DNA of 11,142 nucleotides, taken from NCBI GenBank assembly GCA_945865355.1, contig CAMBDN010000069.1, forward strand, positions 1-11,142. The letters are read 5' to 3'. Made by a program: the position numbers and the translations under genes. The stretch is from Legionella genomosp. 1. Its GTDB lineage: Bacteria; Pseudomonadota; Gammaproteobacteria; Legionellales; Legionellaceae. Under the pieces are notes generated by a model. It ran no database searches, was not told where the DNA came from, and saw nothing but the letters and a program-made list of their open reading frames with translations. Shown in pieces: positions 1 to 5,780 of this stretch (the stretch's first letter is position 1; each line of letters opens with the position of its first letter).

Positions 1-129
1 CTATCGTTTCTAATCATCTTTGCTGACGGACTAGGTTACCCACCTCAACTGGTCCTTGCGGTAGGAATTATGTGCGTTGCAGGATTTCTTTTTTTCTCGC
101 AAAAATATTATGTTTTCCCATCAAGTTAA
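1..129 (+). CDS. C-terminal fragment of a GtrA-like membrane protein
   Basis: Frame 1 is open from the window edge to a TAA at 127-129, giving 42 residues; the N-terminus lies outside the window. The fragment has two hydrophobic stretches split by a short GYPPQ-type turn and ends in FFSQKYYVFPSS. GtrA/DPMS-like small membrane proteins, which help flip lipid-linked sugars, usually end their last membrane helix with a basic residue followed by an aromatic-V-F motif, and KYYVF fits that. The gene converges on recF, in the place where gyrB usually sits. Only the tail is visible, so the family call is an inference. Another small multi-pass protein with a similar end is possible. Confidence 0.55.
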   Translation, partial: LSFLIIFADGLGYPPQLVLAVGIMCVAGFLFFSQKYYVFPSS

Positions 130-144
130 TACGGATTGGCCTGT

Positions 145-173
145 AGATATATTGCTGGATATCTGTATTTTTT
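145..173 (+). terminator. Possible weak intrinsic terminator after the GtrA-like gene
   Basis: AGATAT (145-150) and ATATCT (159-164) form a 6 bp stem around an 8-base loop. A T-rich run, with six T at 168-173, follows after GTA. It starts 15 bases past the stop codon. The stem is AT-rich, so termination would be weak. Confidence 0.3.
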
Positions 174-221
174 CTATTTAATGATATCCGACTTAAACTG
201 TAAAAATATGGGCGAAGTTGT

Positions 222-237
222 TGTTCCACGTGGAACA
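222..237. promoter_or_regulatory. parS centromere site (ParB binding), intergenic
   Basis: The 16-mer TGTTCCACGTGGAACA is a perfect palindrome. It fits the widely conserved bacterial parS consensus (TGTTnCACGTGAAACA) except for one A-to-G change, which completes the symmetry. It lies between the GtrA-like gene and the 3' end of recF, about 4 kb from the inferred oriC; parS sites usually cluster near the origin. ParB would load here and spread to drive origin segregation with ParA. Neither partner gene is in the window. Confidence 0.88.
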
Positions 238-254
238 TTAATTACTGTCAAAGG

Positions 255-1313
255 CTATGCAAACACACCTTGATTCAGTGGGAGTTGCTTCAGTTCAATG
301 GTATCATTGAGTAATCTGATTACAGCATCGTCCATAGCTGTAATGAAGAATTGTCCATTTACATCACTTAGACAAGTAACAAACCTTGATAAGTGATGTG
401 AATCAAGTTCAGCAGCAACATCATCAAATAAATACAAACACTCTGTAGGTACTAAGCTAGTTTGAGCAAGCTTTAGAGCAATCAACACGATCTTCTGTTG
501 ACCACGTGAAAGTAATAATTTAGCCTTTCTACTAGAAAGATCAAAGGAAATATCAGCTTGGTGTGCACCTGAGTGTGTATATTGGCGATGTAAATCCGCA
601 TCAAATTGTTCAACAAGAATTTCGGCCAATGATTTGCCCGTCTGCTTCTTGTCCCAACCCTTATAATATTCAATAGTACAGGGTACATCCGTCAATTGCG
701 CCAAGATCTGCTGAAAAATATCGTTCCATCGACTAAAGTATTTTAAACGTAATGCATCCAATGCGCTTGCAAGTGAAACCAACTGATTATCCCAAGGTAT
801 AAAACTTTGGTAACCTGCCTTCTGCCTTAACAACGCGTTTCTTTGTTTTAGCACTAAACGATAGTCTTTCCAGATTGAATGATAAGTTTGTTCCACGTGA
901 AACAATCCCCAATCAAGTAAAGTACGGCGTACTGCGGGGCCTGCATCAATAATCTGAAATATATCTTGATAAAAAACCTGGCAGGGTAAAAAGCGAGCAA
1001 GCTCACTGCTACTAAAACAAGCCTGCCTATTTAACTTAACCTGAGTTGGTCCCAGTAAGGACTTTTGGATACTAACAGAATCATCAGTAGATGTACGTGC
1101 AAACACTGTCAAGGAAGACTCACCATGGCTAACCAAAGGAGAAATCTCACGTGTACGAAAAGAGTGGCCTGTACTTAATAAATAGATTGCTTCCAATATA
1201 GAAGTTTTACCACTTCCATTTGAACCGAAAAATAAATTGCAACGGGGATGTAAATTTAGTCGAGCAGAAGAGATATTACGTAAATGATGTATATTTAAAT
1301 CAACAATACTCAT
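255..1313 (-). CDS. recF: DNA replication and repair protein RecF
   Basis: RecF is an SMC/ABC-type ATPase that, with RecO and RecR, helps load RecA at single-strand gaps and stalled forks. The 352-residue product has Walker A GSNGSGKT at 30-37, the ABC signature LSRGQQK at about 268-274, and Walker B with DDVAAELD ending near 304. The length is normal for RecF (about 350-370). The ATG at 1311-1313 overlaps the dnaN stop codon by four bases (ATGA), which implies translational coupling in the dnaA-dnaN-recF operon. The DWGLFHVE stretch (134-141) is encoded by DNA that also matches parS. gyrB, the usual next gene in gammaproteobacteria, does not follow. The identification is secure. Confidence 0.97.
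   Translation of the reverse strand: MSIVDLNIHHLRNISSARLNLHPRCNLFFGSNGSGKTSILEAIYLLSTGHSFRTREISPLVSHGESSLTVFARTSTDDSVSIQKSLLGPTQVKLNRQACFSSSELARFLPCQVFYQDIFQIIDAGPAVRRTLLDWGLFHVEQTYHSIWKDYRLVLKQRNALLRQKAGYQSFIPWDNQLVSLASALDALRLKYFSRWNDIFQQILAQLTDVPCTIEYYKGWDKKQTGKSLAEILVEQFDADLHRQYTHSGAHQADISFDLSSRKAKLLLSRGQQKIVLIALKLAQTSLVPTECLYLFDDVAAELDSHHLSRFVTCLSDVNGQFFITAMDDAVIRLLNDTIELKQLPLNQGVFA
889..904. promoter_or_regulatory. parS centromere site (ParB binding) inside recF
   Basis: TGTTCCACGTGAAACA matches the canonical parS 16-mer exactly on the + strand. It lies within recF, where the complementary strand encodes residues L137-Q142 around the FHVE motif. It is 667 bp from the intergenic parS, giving two sites on the dnaA-recF side of the origin. 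Confidence 0.88.
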
Positions 1314-2416
1314 ATTTTCATGGGCATAATGATATAAGAGTAGTTTTCATCGTTTAGCGTTTCGACCAAAATGCTACTATCCGTGGTAGCCAACGATATC
1401 CTTAAACGTCCTTCTGAAACATGATTAAGCACGTCTAACAAATAACTTGCATTGATACCAATTTTTAACTCGTCACCATGCGTCTCAGCTACCAAGGTCT
1501 CAATCGCTTCCTCTTGTTCTTGATTATTTGCAATTAAGGTGAGTTGATCCGGTTGAATATGCAGCAAAACAGCACGCGATTTCTCATGGGCTAAGATAAC
1601 AATACGAGATAATGCTCGCTTTAATAAATCGCGATCAATAATCACTTGCTTGTCTTGGGATGTAGGAATGGCTTTGCCATAAGGTGGAAATCGGGCCTCA
1701 ATTAACTTGGTAGAAAAAGTATATTGACCCGTCACTAATTTAAAGTGACTTTTACCAGCAGATAATAAGATTTGATCATCTGTAATATTGCTTAACAACC
1801 TTAGTATTTCTTGAACACCTTTTCTAGGAAGAAGAAATCGGTGGAGCTGGCTGTTTAATTGATTAGGTAAACGACAAATAGCCATACGATGACCATCTGT
1901 AGCGACGGCGTTAATCGCTTGATGATCCAACTCTAAAAGTAAGCCATTTAGAAATGCACGGACATCTTGTTGGGACATCGCAAAATGAGTGGATTGAAAC
2001 AAATGAATTAAGGTATTTTTGGCCAGTGAAAACTCAACATCATTGACTTCATCTTCACTATTGGGATAATCATCCGCCGGAAGTGTTGCTAATTTAAATT
2101 GACTACGACCCTGTTTGATCGTAACCAGGCCTGCGTTAAATGAGATCGTTGGATTAGCATCATCATCTAGGGATCGAATAATATCAATCATCTTTTTTGC
2201 AGGAACAGTAATTGAACCACTACCTTCACTGGAGTTTACGACAACAGAACCGGTGATTTCAATTTCCAGATCGGTAGCTGTAAGAAATAACCTTCCATCC
2301 GTTAACTTTAAAAGGATGTTCGACAAAATAGCCAAAGATTGCTTTTTATCAACAGCTCCCGCTACAGTTAATAATGGGGTAAGAAGTTGCTGCTTACTAA
2401 TTGTTAGTTCAAACAT
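1310..2416 (-). CDS. dnaN: DNA polymerase III beta subunit (sliding clamp)
   Basis: DnaN forms the dimeric ring that tethers DNA polymerase III and many repair proteins to DNA. From the ATG at 2414-2416 it is 368 residues, close to the E. coli clamp (366). It begins MFELTISKQQLL and ends IIMPMKI, both typical of the family. Internal family-like stretches include the early LAILSNILL segment, AFLNGLLLEL and AVATDGHRMA. An in-frame TTG at 2426-2428 would add four residues, but the ATG is preferred because GAG lies 7-8 bases upstream of it and the protein start then fits. The gene starts 13 bases after dnaA stops and overlaps recF by four bases, so it is the middle gene of the operon. Confidence 0.97.
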   Translation of the reverse strand: MFELTISKQQLLTPLLTVAGAVDKKQSLAILSNILLKLTDGRLFLTATDLEIEITGSVVVNSSEGSGSITVPAKKMIDIIRSLDDDANPTISFNAGLVTIKQGRSQFKLATLPADDYPNSEDEVNDVEFSLAKNTLIHLFQSTHFAMSQQDVRAFLNGLLLELDHQAINAVATDGHRMAICRLPNQLNSQLHRFLLPRKGVQEILRLLSNITDDQILLSAGKSHFKLVTGQYTFSTKLIEARFPPYGKAIPTSQDKQVIIDRDLLKRALSRIVILAHEKSRAVLLHIQPDQLTLIANNQEQEEAIETLVAETHGDELKIGINASYLLDVLNHVSEGRLRISLATTDSSILVETLNDENYSYIIMPMKI

Positions 2417-2429
2417 AATTAATCTCAAA

Positions 2430-3791
2430 TCAGGAGGATAGTATACGCATCAAATTTTTATAGTCTTCTGCAAAGTCACTTGCCTCAAGCACCAACTCTT
2501 TGACTTTTCTGCATGCATGGATCACTGTCGTGTGATCTCGACCACCAAAATGATCACCAATTTCAGGTAAGCTATGGTTTGTTAATTCTTTAGCTAGAGC
2601 CATCGCCATTTGTCTTGGACGTGCAATAGATCGACTGCGGCGCTTAGATAATAAATCAGCAACTTTAACTTTGTAATATTCTGCAACGGTTTTTTGGATG
2701 TTCTCAATAGTAACCAGCTTATCTTGTAAAGCAAGTAGATCGCGTAAGGCATCGGTAACAAATTCAATGGTAATTGGTTTACCAGTAAAATGAGCATTAG
2801 CAATAACGCGCCGCAATGCGCCTTCCAATTCACGAACATTTGAACGAATTCGTTTAGCAATAAAAAATGCAACTTCATAAGGTAATTCAATATTTGATAA
2901 TTCTGCCTTACTTATTAAGATGGCTACACGTGTTTCTAACTCTGGCGGCTCTACAGCAACCGTTAACCCCCAACCAAAACGTGATTTAAGACGCTCCTCT
3001 ACCCCTTCTATTTCTTTAGGATAGCGATCACTCGTTAAAATAATTTGCTGTTGCCCCTCAAGTAGAGCATTAAAAGTATGGAAAAACTCTTCTTGTGAAC
3101 GATCTTTTCCTGCAAAAAATTGAATATCATCGATAAGAAGAGCATTTAAAGAACGATAAAATCGCTTAAATTCATTTATAGAGTTAGTTTGCAATGCTTT
3201 TACCATATCGGCAACAAACCGCTCTGAATGCAAATACAAGACTTTAGCTTCGGGATTGTTCTTTAAAATCGAATTACCAATGGCATGCATTAAATGGGTC
3301 TTGCCTAAACCAACACCACCATAAATGAAGAGGGGATTATAAGCATCACCAGGTCTCTCCGCTACTTGCCAGGAAGCCGCTCGAGCCAATTGGTTCGAGT
3401 TTCCTTCAACAAAACTCTCGAACACAAATTTCTTATTAAGGTAGCTATTTTTGTAATGATCAGCTGATTTTTTAGCCACTACTTTGCTATTAACAGCTTG
3501 CTGAGCGATTTGTGTAGCTTGATTGTCAACAACAACAGGTTGTGCAACTTTACTTCCAATTTCAATACTGACTAATTTAATCGCGTCTGCACTTATTTGG
3601 CTGACTAATTCTTTAATACGAGCATAAAAATGTTTTTTTACCCAATCAACAACAAAACGATTGGGTGCAAGCAATACCAACGAATTATCATCAGACTCCG
3701 CTTGTAAAGGTCGTAACCAAGTATTAAATTGCTGGGCAGGATATTCTTCTTTTAAAAAACCCAAGCATTGCTGCCAAACAGTTGCAGACAC
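2430..3791 (-). CDS. dnaA: Chromosomal replication initiator DnaA
   Basis: DnaA is the AAA+ ATPase that binds DnaA boxes at oriC, melts the adjacent AT-rich DNA and recruits the helicase. The 453-residue product has domain I (1 to about 80, with QQFNTWLRPLQ), a short linker (about 85-115), Walker A GGVGLGKT at 158-165, Walker B LLIDDIQF at 218-225, a sensor/arginine-finger region with RLKSRFGWGL near 267-276, and SNVRELEGALRR near 317-328. The domain IV DNA-binding signature GDHFGGRDHTTV lies at 412-423. The start codon is GTG, supported by AGGAG six bases upstream and the usual MSATVWQQCL beginning. It is the first gene of the leftward operon. The binding helix looks standard, so it should recognise ordinary TTATNCACA-type boxes. 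Confidence 0.98.
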   Translation of the reverse strand: MSATVWQQCLGFLKEEYPAQQFNTWLRPLQAESDDNSLVLLAPNRFVVDWVKKHFYARIKELVSQISADAIKLVSIEIGSKVAQPVVVDNQATQIAQQAVNSKVVAKKSADHYKNSYLNKKFVFESFVEGNSNQLARAASWQVAERPGDAYNPLFIYGGVGLGKTHLMHAIGNSILKNNPEAKVLYLHSERFVADMVKALQTNSINEFKRFYRSLNALLIDDIQFFAGKDRSQEEFFHTFNALLEGQQQIILTSDRYPKEIEGVEERLKSRFGWGLTVAVEPPELETRVAILISKAELSNIELPYEVAFFIAKRIRSNVRELEGALRRVIANAHFTGKPITIEFVTDALRDLLALQDKLVTIENIQKTVAEYYKVKVADLLSKRRSRSIARPRQMAMALAKELTNHSLPEIGDHFGGRDHTTVIHACRKVKELVLEASDFAEDYKNLMRILSS

Positions 3792-3797
3792 AGCACA

Positions 3798-3802
3798 CTC
3801 CT
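3798..3802 (-). promoter_or_regulatory. Shine-Dalgarno of dnaA, fixing a GTG start
   Basis: On the - strand AGGAG sits six bases before the GTG at 3789-3791. This strong site supports the non-ATG start. dnaA often uses GTG, which tempers its expression. Confidence 0.8.
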
Positions 3803-3976
3803 AAAAACCAAACGCCACAAATCAAATAAATAAAAAGTAAATGACGCAGTAACCACATAATAAATACTGCCATTGAACACAGTCTGCGAGCAAGATAATC
3901 ACAATAATTAAAATGATTAACTATCAATAATAGATCACAGGCTACAAATTAAGTAAGCAAAAAAAATGGAACGTTC

Positions 3977-3996
3977 ATTTTCATAAATATGAAAAT
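3977..3996. repeat. AT-rich 20 bp palindrome upstream of dnaA
   Basis: ATTTTCATA, two bases, then TATGAAAAT form perfect 9 bp arms. The site lies 186 bases upstream of the dnaA start codon and directly follows a GAACGTTC palindrome (3969-3976). It could be an operator for dnaA or an origin-protein site. No known binding consensus was recognised. Confidence 0.5.
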
Positions 3997-4244
3997 TCAG
4001 CTCATGGTTGGCTTACGTTACGATTCAAATGACGCCGAATTATAAATTTTCCTATTTCCGATATGAACAAGCAGCAATAAAATAATTCTTTGAAAAAACC
4101 AACAGATTATCACTAATACAGGTGGATTGACTGCTGGCATGGAATAAGAAAAAAAATAAATTATGTAAATAATTAGTACGAAAATCACCAACAGTATAAC
4201 AAACAACATGAAGACTGCCTATTATTCTAAAGGCTGTCAGAGAT

Positions 4245-4261
4245 AAACAAATAATTTGTTT
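4245..4261. repeat. 17 bp AT-rich palindrome in the origin region
   Basis: AAACAAAT, one base, ATTTGTTT give perfect 8 bp arms. An imperfect hairpin (GACTGCCT at 4213-4220 against AGGCTGTC at 4231-4238, one mismatch) lies just before it. Neither is followed by a clear terminator T-run and no gene ends here, so their role is unknown. Confidence 0.4.
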
Positions 4262-4355
4262 TTAAAAGCGGACTTGGCCCACCTTACCAACAAAGAGAAG
4301 GAATCAAGATAGAACTCCCAATCGAAAATAGTCCTGGATTGTTTTGCTTCGCTTG

Positions 4356-4405
4356 AAAAAAATCTTTTTGTTCCTTTATTTTTCAATTTTATATTTTATT
4401 TTATA
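4356..4405. other. Candidate DNA unwinding element
   Basis: Only five of 50 bases are G or C by hand count. The strand is split into A-runs then T-runs, with AATCTTTTTGTTCC resembling the E. coli AT-rich 13-mer type (GATCTNTTNTTTT). It sits immediately before the first origin module, where an unwinding element could be. The AT-rich ends of the two modules are competing candidates. Confidence 0.35.
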
Positions 4406-4426
4406 GCATGCGTACGTCATGAATGC

Positions 4427-4435
4427 TGTTAATAA
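4427..4435 (-). promoter_or_regulatory. DnaA-box-like site, module 1
   Basis: Read on the - strand this is TTATTAACA, one mismatch from TTATNCACA. It lies in a block of 15 identical bases shared by both modules. Confidence 0.4.
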
Positions 4436-4551
4436 CCATAGTGTTTAGTGGTTAAGAGAGCGTTGATAAAAAAACAATTCATTCAATAATCGCGAGTTTA
4501 GCTAAATTATACCGGCTGAACACAGTATTTCTTAACAGGAAAAAAAGTTCG

Positions 4552-4564
4552 TAATAGATTGATA
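4552..4564 (-). promoter_or_regulatory. IHF-type binding site, module 1
   Basis: On the - strand TATCAATCTATTA matches the IHF consensus WATCAANNNNTTR at every defined position. The equivalent site in module 2 also matches, although its free NNNN bases differ. IHF bends DNA at the E. coli origin. Confidence 0.55.
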
Positions 4565-4725
4565 GTAATCATTTTTTAAGGACTAACCACAGAAAAAACG
4601 ATCCTTATAATAAACAATAAGTTAAATAAATTATTTTATTATTATTATAGAAGGCCAGACCAAAAAATATTTTAGCTAAATTTACAAACGTAAAAAAACT
4701 CAAAAAATACCTGTTTATTAAATGC

Positions 4726-4734
4726 TGTTAATAA
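4726..4734 (-). promoter_or_regulatory. DnaA-box-like site, module 2
   Basis: TTATTAACA on the - strand, one mismatch from TTATNCACA. It is the counterpart of 4427-4435. Confidence 0.4.
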
Positions 4735-4827
4735 CTACGTTGATTTAACGTTGAAAAAGCGTTGATAAAAGAATATATATTTTAAAAATCGTAAGTCTGT
4801 CTAAATTATACCGACTTAAAACAATCA

Positions 4828-4836
4828 TTATTAACA
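4828..4836 (+). promoter_or_regulatory. DnaA-box-like site, module 2, forward
   Basis: TTATTAACA on the + strand, one mismatch from TTATNCACA and identical to the reverse-oriented site at 4726-4734. The module 1 counterpart (4529-4537) reads TTCTTAACA. Confidence 0.4.
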
Positions 4837-4850
4837 GGAGAAAAATCTTG

Positions 4851-4863
4851 TAATGCATTGATA
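4851..4863 (-). promoter_or_regulatory. IHF-type binding site, module 2
   Basis: On the - strand TATCAATGCATTA matches WATCAANNNNTTR exactly. It is 299 bp from the module 1 site, with the spacer bases changed but the contact bases kept. Confidence 0.55.
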
Positions 4864-4990
4864 GTTATGATTTTTTAATAACTAACCACAGTAAAACAGA
4901 ACCTTATAATAAACAATAAGTTAAATAAATTACTTATTTATTATTATTAGCAATATCGCTAAAATAATTTCAGAGATAAGCTGTATTGTC

Positions 4991-4999
4991 GTATACACA
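4991..4999 (+). promoter_or_regulatory. Near-consensus DnaA box before rpmH
   Basis: GTATACACA differs from TTATNCACA only at the first base. It lies 31 bases upstream of the rpmH -35 element, so it could serve the origin, regulate the rpmH operon, or both. Confidence 0.4.
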
Positions 5000-5029
5000 A
5001 AACAAATCACGGTTAAAGTTGATTCAAAT

Positions 5030-5058
5030 TTGACAGCCGATGCAAATTTTTCTATCAT
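5030..5058 (+). promoter_or_regulatory. Sigma70-type promoter of the rpmH operon
   Basis: A perfect -35 TTGACA (5030-5035), a 17-base spacer and the -10 TATCAT (5053-5058) lie 32 bases before the rpmH ATG. Transcription would start near 5065, leaving a leader of about 25 bases. This is the best promoter in the window and should drive rpmH to mnmE. Confidence 0.8.
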
Positions 5059-5090
5059 TGCCGACTCTGAAAAATTATTACAGGTTCATT

Positions 5091-5225
5091 ATGAAACGTA
5101 CCTTCCAACCCAGTAACTTAAAACGCAAGCGCGATCATGGGTTTCGCCAACGTATGGCAACTAAATCCGGTCGATTAGTTCTTCAGCGTCGTCGTGCTAA
5201 AGGCCGCAAACGTTTATCTGCTTAA
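5091..5225 (+). CDS. rpmH: Large ribosomal subunit protein bL34
   Basis: bL34 is a small, strongly basic protein that binds 23S rRNA in the 50S subunit. The 44-residue product starts MKRTFQPSNLKRKRDHGF and ends GRKRLSA, a full-length family match (44-46 residues is usual). The ATG at 5091 is chosen because it gives the canonical N-terminus and has AGG (5082-5084) six bases upstream. An in-frame ATG at 5040 would precede the likely transcription start and add 17 unrelated residues. It is the first gene of the rightward operon and the origin-proximal marker opposite dnaA. Confidence 0.98.
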   Translation: MKRTFQPSNLKRKRDHGFRQRMATKSGRLVLQRRRAKGRKRLSA

Positions 5226-5229
5226 TCAC

Positions 5230-5565
5230 GTGTACTGCTTTGACAAAACACGGCGATTATTAAATAAAATCGACTACGATAACGTGTTTAATCAAGCAAA
5301 AAAATTGGTAACCTCCGATTTTATTGTGTTGTATCGTGAAAACTCAATCGGTCATGCACGTCTTGGCTTGGCACTGTCCAAAAAAACAATTGCCAAGGCA
5401 CATGACCGTAATCGGCTAAAACGTTTATTGAGAGAGTCCTTTCGAACGCATATTTTACCCAACGTCGATATCGTAGTTTTAGCCAGAAATGGTGTTGCAA
5501 ATGTGCAGAATAAAATTATTATCACCAAATTGAGCAAAACATGGGACAAACTATGCGGAAACTGA
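5230..5565 (+). CDS. rnpA: Ribonuclease P protein component
   Basis: RnpA is the basic protein that helps the RNase P RNA bind precursor tRNAs and cut their 5' leaders. From the GTG at 5230 it is 111 residues (E. coli 119). It opens MYCFDKTRRLLNKIDYDNVF, has RLGLALSKK near 44-52, and carries the signature RNR at 60-62 within DRNRLKRLLRESFR. The GTG at 5230 is four bases after the rpmH stop and gives the normal N-terminus. A GTG at 5194, inside rpmH, would add 12 residues unlike the family. No clear Shine-Dalgarno is visible, so translation probably depends on coupling to rpmH. yidD overlaps its last 13 bases. Confidence 0.95.
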   Translation: MYCFDKTRRLLNKIDYDNVFNQAKKLVTSDFIVLYRENSIGHARLGLALSKKTIAKAHDRNRLKRLLRESFRTHILPNVDIVVLARNGVANVQNKIIITKLSKTWDKLCGN

Positions 5566-5780
5566 TTTGCCTACCCATCAGGTTATATCAATATTTGCTA
5601 AGTCCTCTCATAAGACCTTGTTGCCGTTTTTACCCCAGTTGTTCACAGTACGCCCTTTTGGCCATTCAACATTATGGTATTTGCAAAGGACTATGGCTAG
5701 CTTGCCATCGTTTGTTACGATGCCATCCCTGGGCTGATGGTGGTTACGATCCTATTTTACCTAATAAAGAGAAGCCTTAA
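5553..5780 (+). CDS. yidD: Membrane protein insertion efficiency factor YidD
   Basis: YidD is a small amphipathic membrane-associated protein thought to assist YidC-dependent insertion of inner-membrane proteins. The product has the family core CRFYPSCSQYALLAIQHYG and the CHPWADGGYDPIL tail with conserved cysteines. The ATG at 5553 (75 residues) is preferred because GGGA lies six bases upstream and the start MRKLICLPIRLYQYLLSP fits the family. The ATG at 5541 would add four residues. The gene overlaps rnpA by 13 bases, and its TAA shares a base with the yidC ATG (TAATG), so the three genes look translationally coupled. Confidence 0.95.
   Translation: MRKLICLPIRLYQYLLSPLIRPCCRFYPSCSQYALLAIQHYGICKGLWLACHRLLRCHPWADGGYDPILPNKEKP

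Larger units (their letters stand above)
4422..4650 (+). repeat. Origin module, copy 1 of a diverged direct repeat
   Basis: This ~229 bp unit aligns without gaps to 4721-4950, about 178 of 229 positions identical by hand count (78%). Conserved blocks in order: AATGCTGTTAATAAC (4422), GCGTTGATAAAA (4460), CTAAATTATACCG (4502), TTAACAGGA (4532), the IHF-like TAATNNNNTTGATA-type site (4552), ACTAACCACA (4582), and a 31-base identical run (4603-4633) followed by TTA/TAA trinucleotides. DnaA-box-like words here are TGTTAATAA (4427-4435), CGTTGATAA (4461-4469), TTCTTAACA (4529-4537) and CTAACCACA (4583-4591). Blocks are conserved while the DNA between has drifted, as expected for protein-binding sites. 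Confidence 0.8.
4721..4950 (+). repeat. Origin module, copy 2 of a diverged direct repeat
   Basis: This is the second copy of the unit at 4422-4650, with a constant offset of 299 bp. It keeps AATGCTGTTAATAAC (4721), GCGTTGATAAAA (4759), CTAAATTATACCG (4801), TTAACAGGA (4831), the IHF-like site (4851), ACTAACCACA (4881) and the 31-base identical run (4902-4932). DnaA-box-like words are at 4726-4734, 4760-4768, 4828-4836 and 4882-4890. It ends about 80 bp before the rpmH promoter. No open frame is conserved between the copies, so a coding role is unlikely. Confidence 0.8.
3792..5090. other. oriC: Inferred chromosomal replication origin (oriC), dnaA-rpmH intergenic
   Basis: About 1.3 kb without a credible gene separates divergent dnaA and rpmH, the classic oriC position in many bacteria. 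The DNA is very AT-rich. It contains a 90% AT tract (4356-4405), two diverged copies of a ~229 bp module (4422-4650 and 4721-4950), IHF-consensus sites in both modules, and many DnaA-box-like words with one or two mismatches. I found no exact TTATNCACA on either strand and only about two GATC sites, so Dam/SeqA control of the E. coli kind is unlikely. The dnaA promoter must lie in the 3803-4000 part, but I could not pick one with confidence. The oriC call rests on position and architecture. Confidence 0.75.

Noticed and set aside
497..512. CACGTG core inside recF as a third parS
   Set aside because: TTGACCACGTGAAAGT matches only the centre and one side of parS. Other CACGTG cores (near 1150, 2921, 5228 and 8206) also fail outside the core.
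3724..3927. 67-codon - strand frame overlapping the dnaA start
   Set aside because: Runs in another frame through dnaA and its leader. The dnaA start is well supported and this product has no family features.
4018..4209. 63-codon - strand frame encoding a very hydrophobic peptide
   Set aside because: Ile/Leu/Phe-rich translation is typical of AT-rich noncoding DNA. There is no clear ribosome-binding site or conserved feature, and it lies in the inferred oriC.
4603..4640. TATAAT in the identical run of each module as a promoter for a duplicated small RNA
   Set aside because: No -35 match lies 16-18 bases upstream (CTAACC there), and no terminator follows either copy.
5194..5229. Upstream GTG start for rnpA inside rpmH
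   Set aside because: It would add 12 residues that do not resemble RnpA. The GTG at 5230 gives the usual N-terminus just after the rpmH stop.
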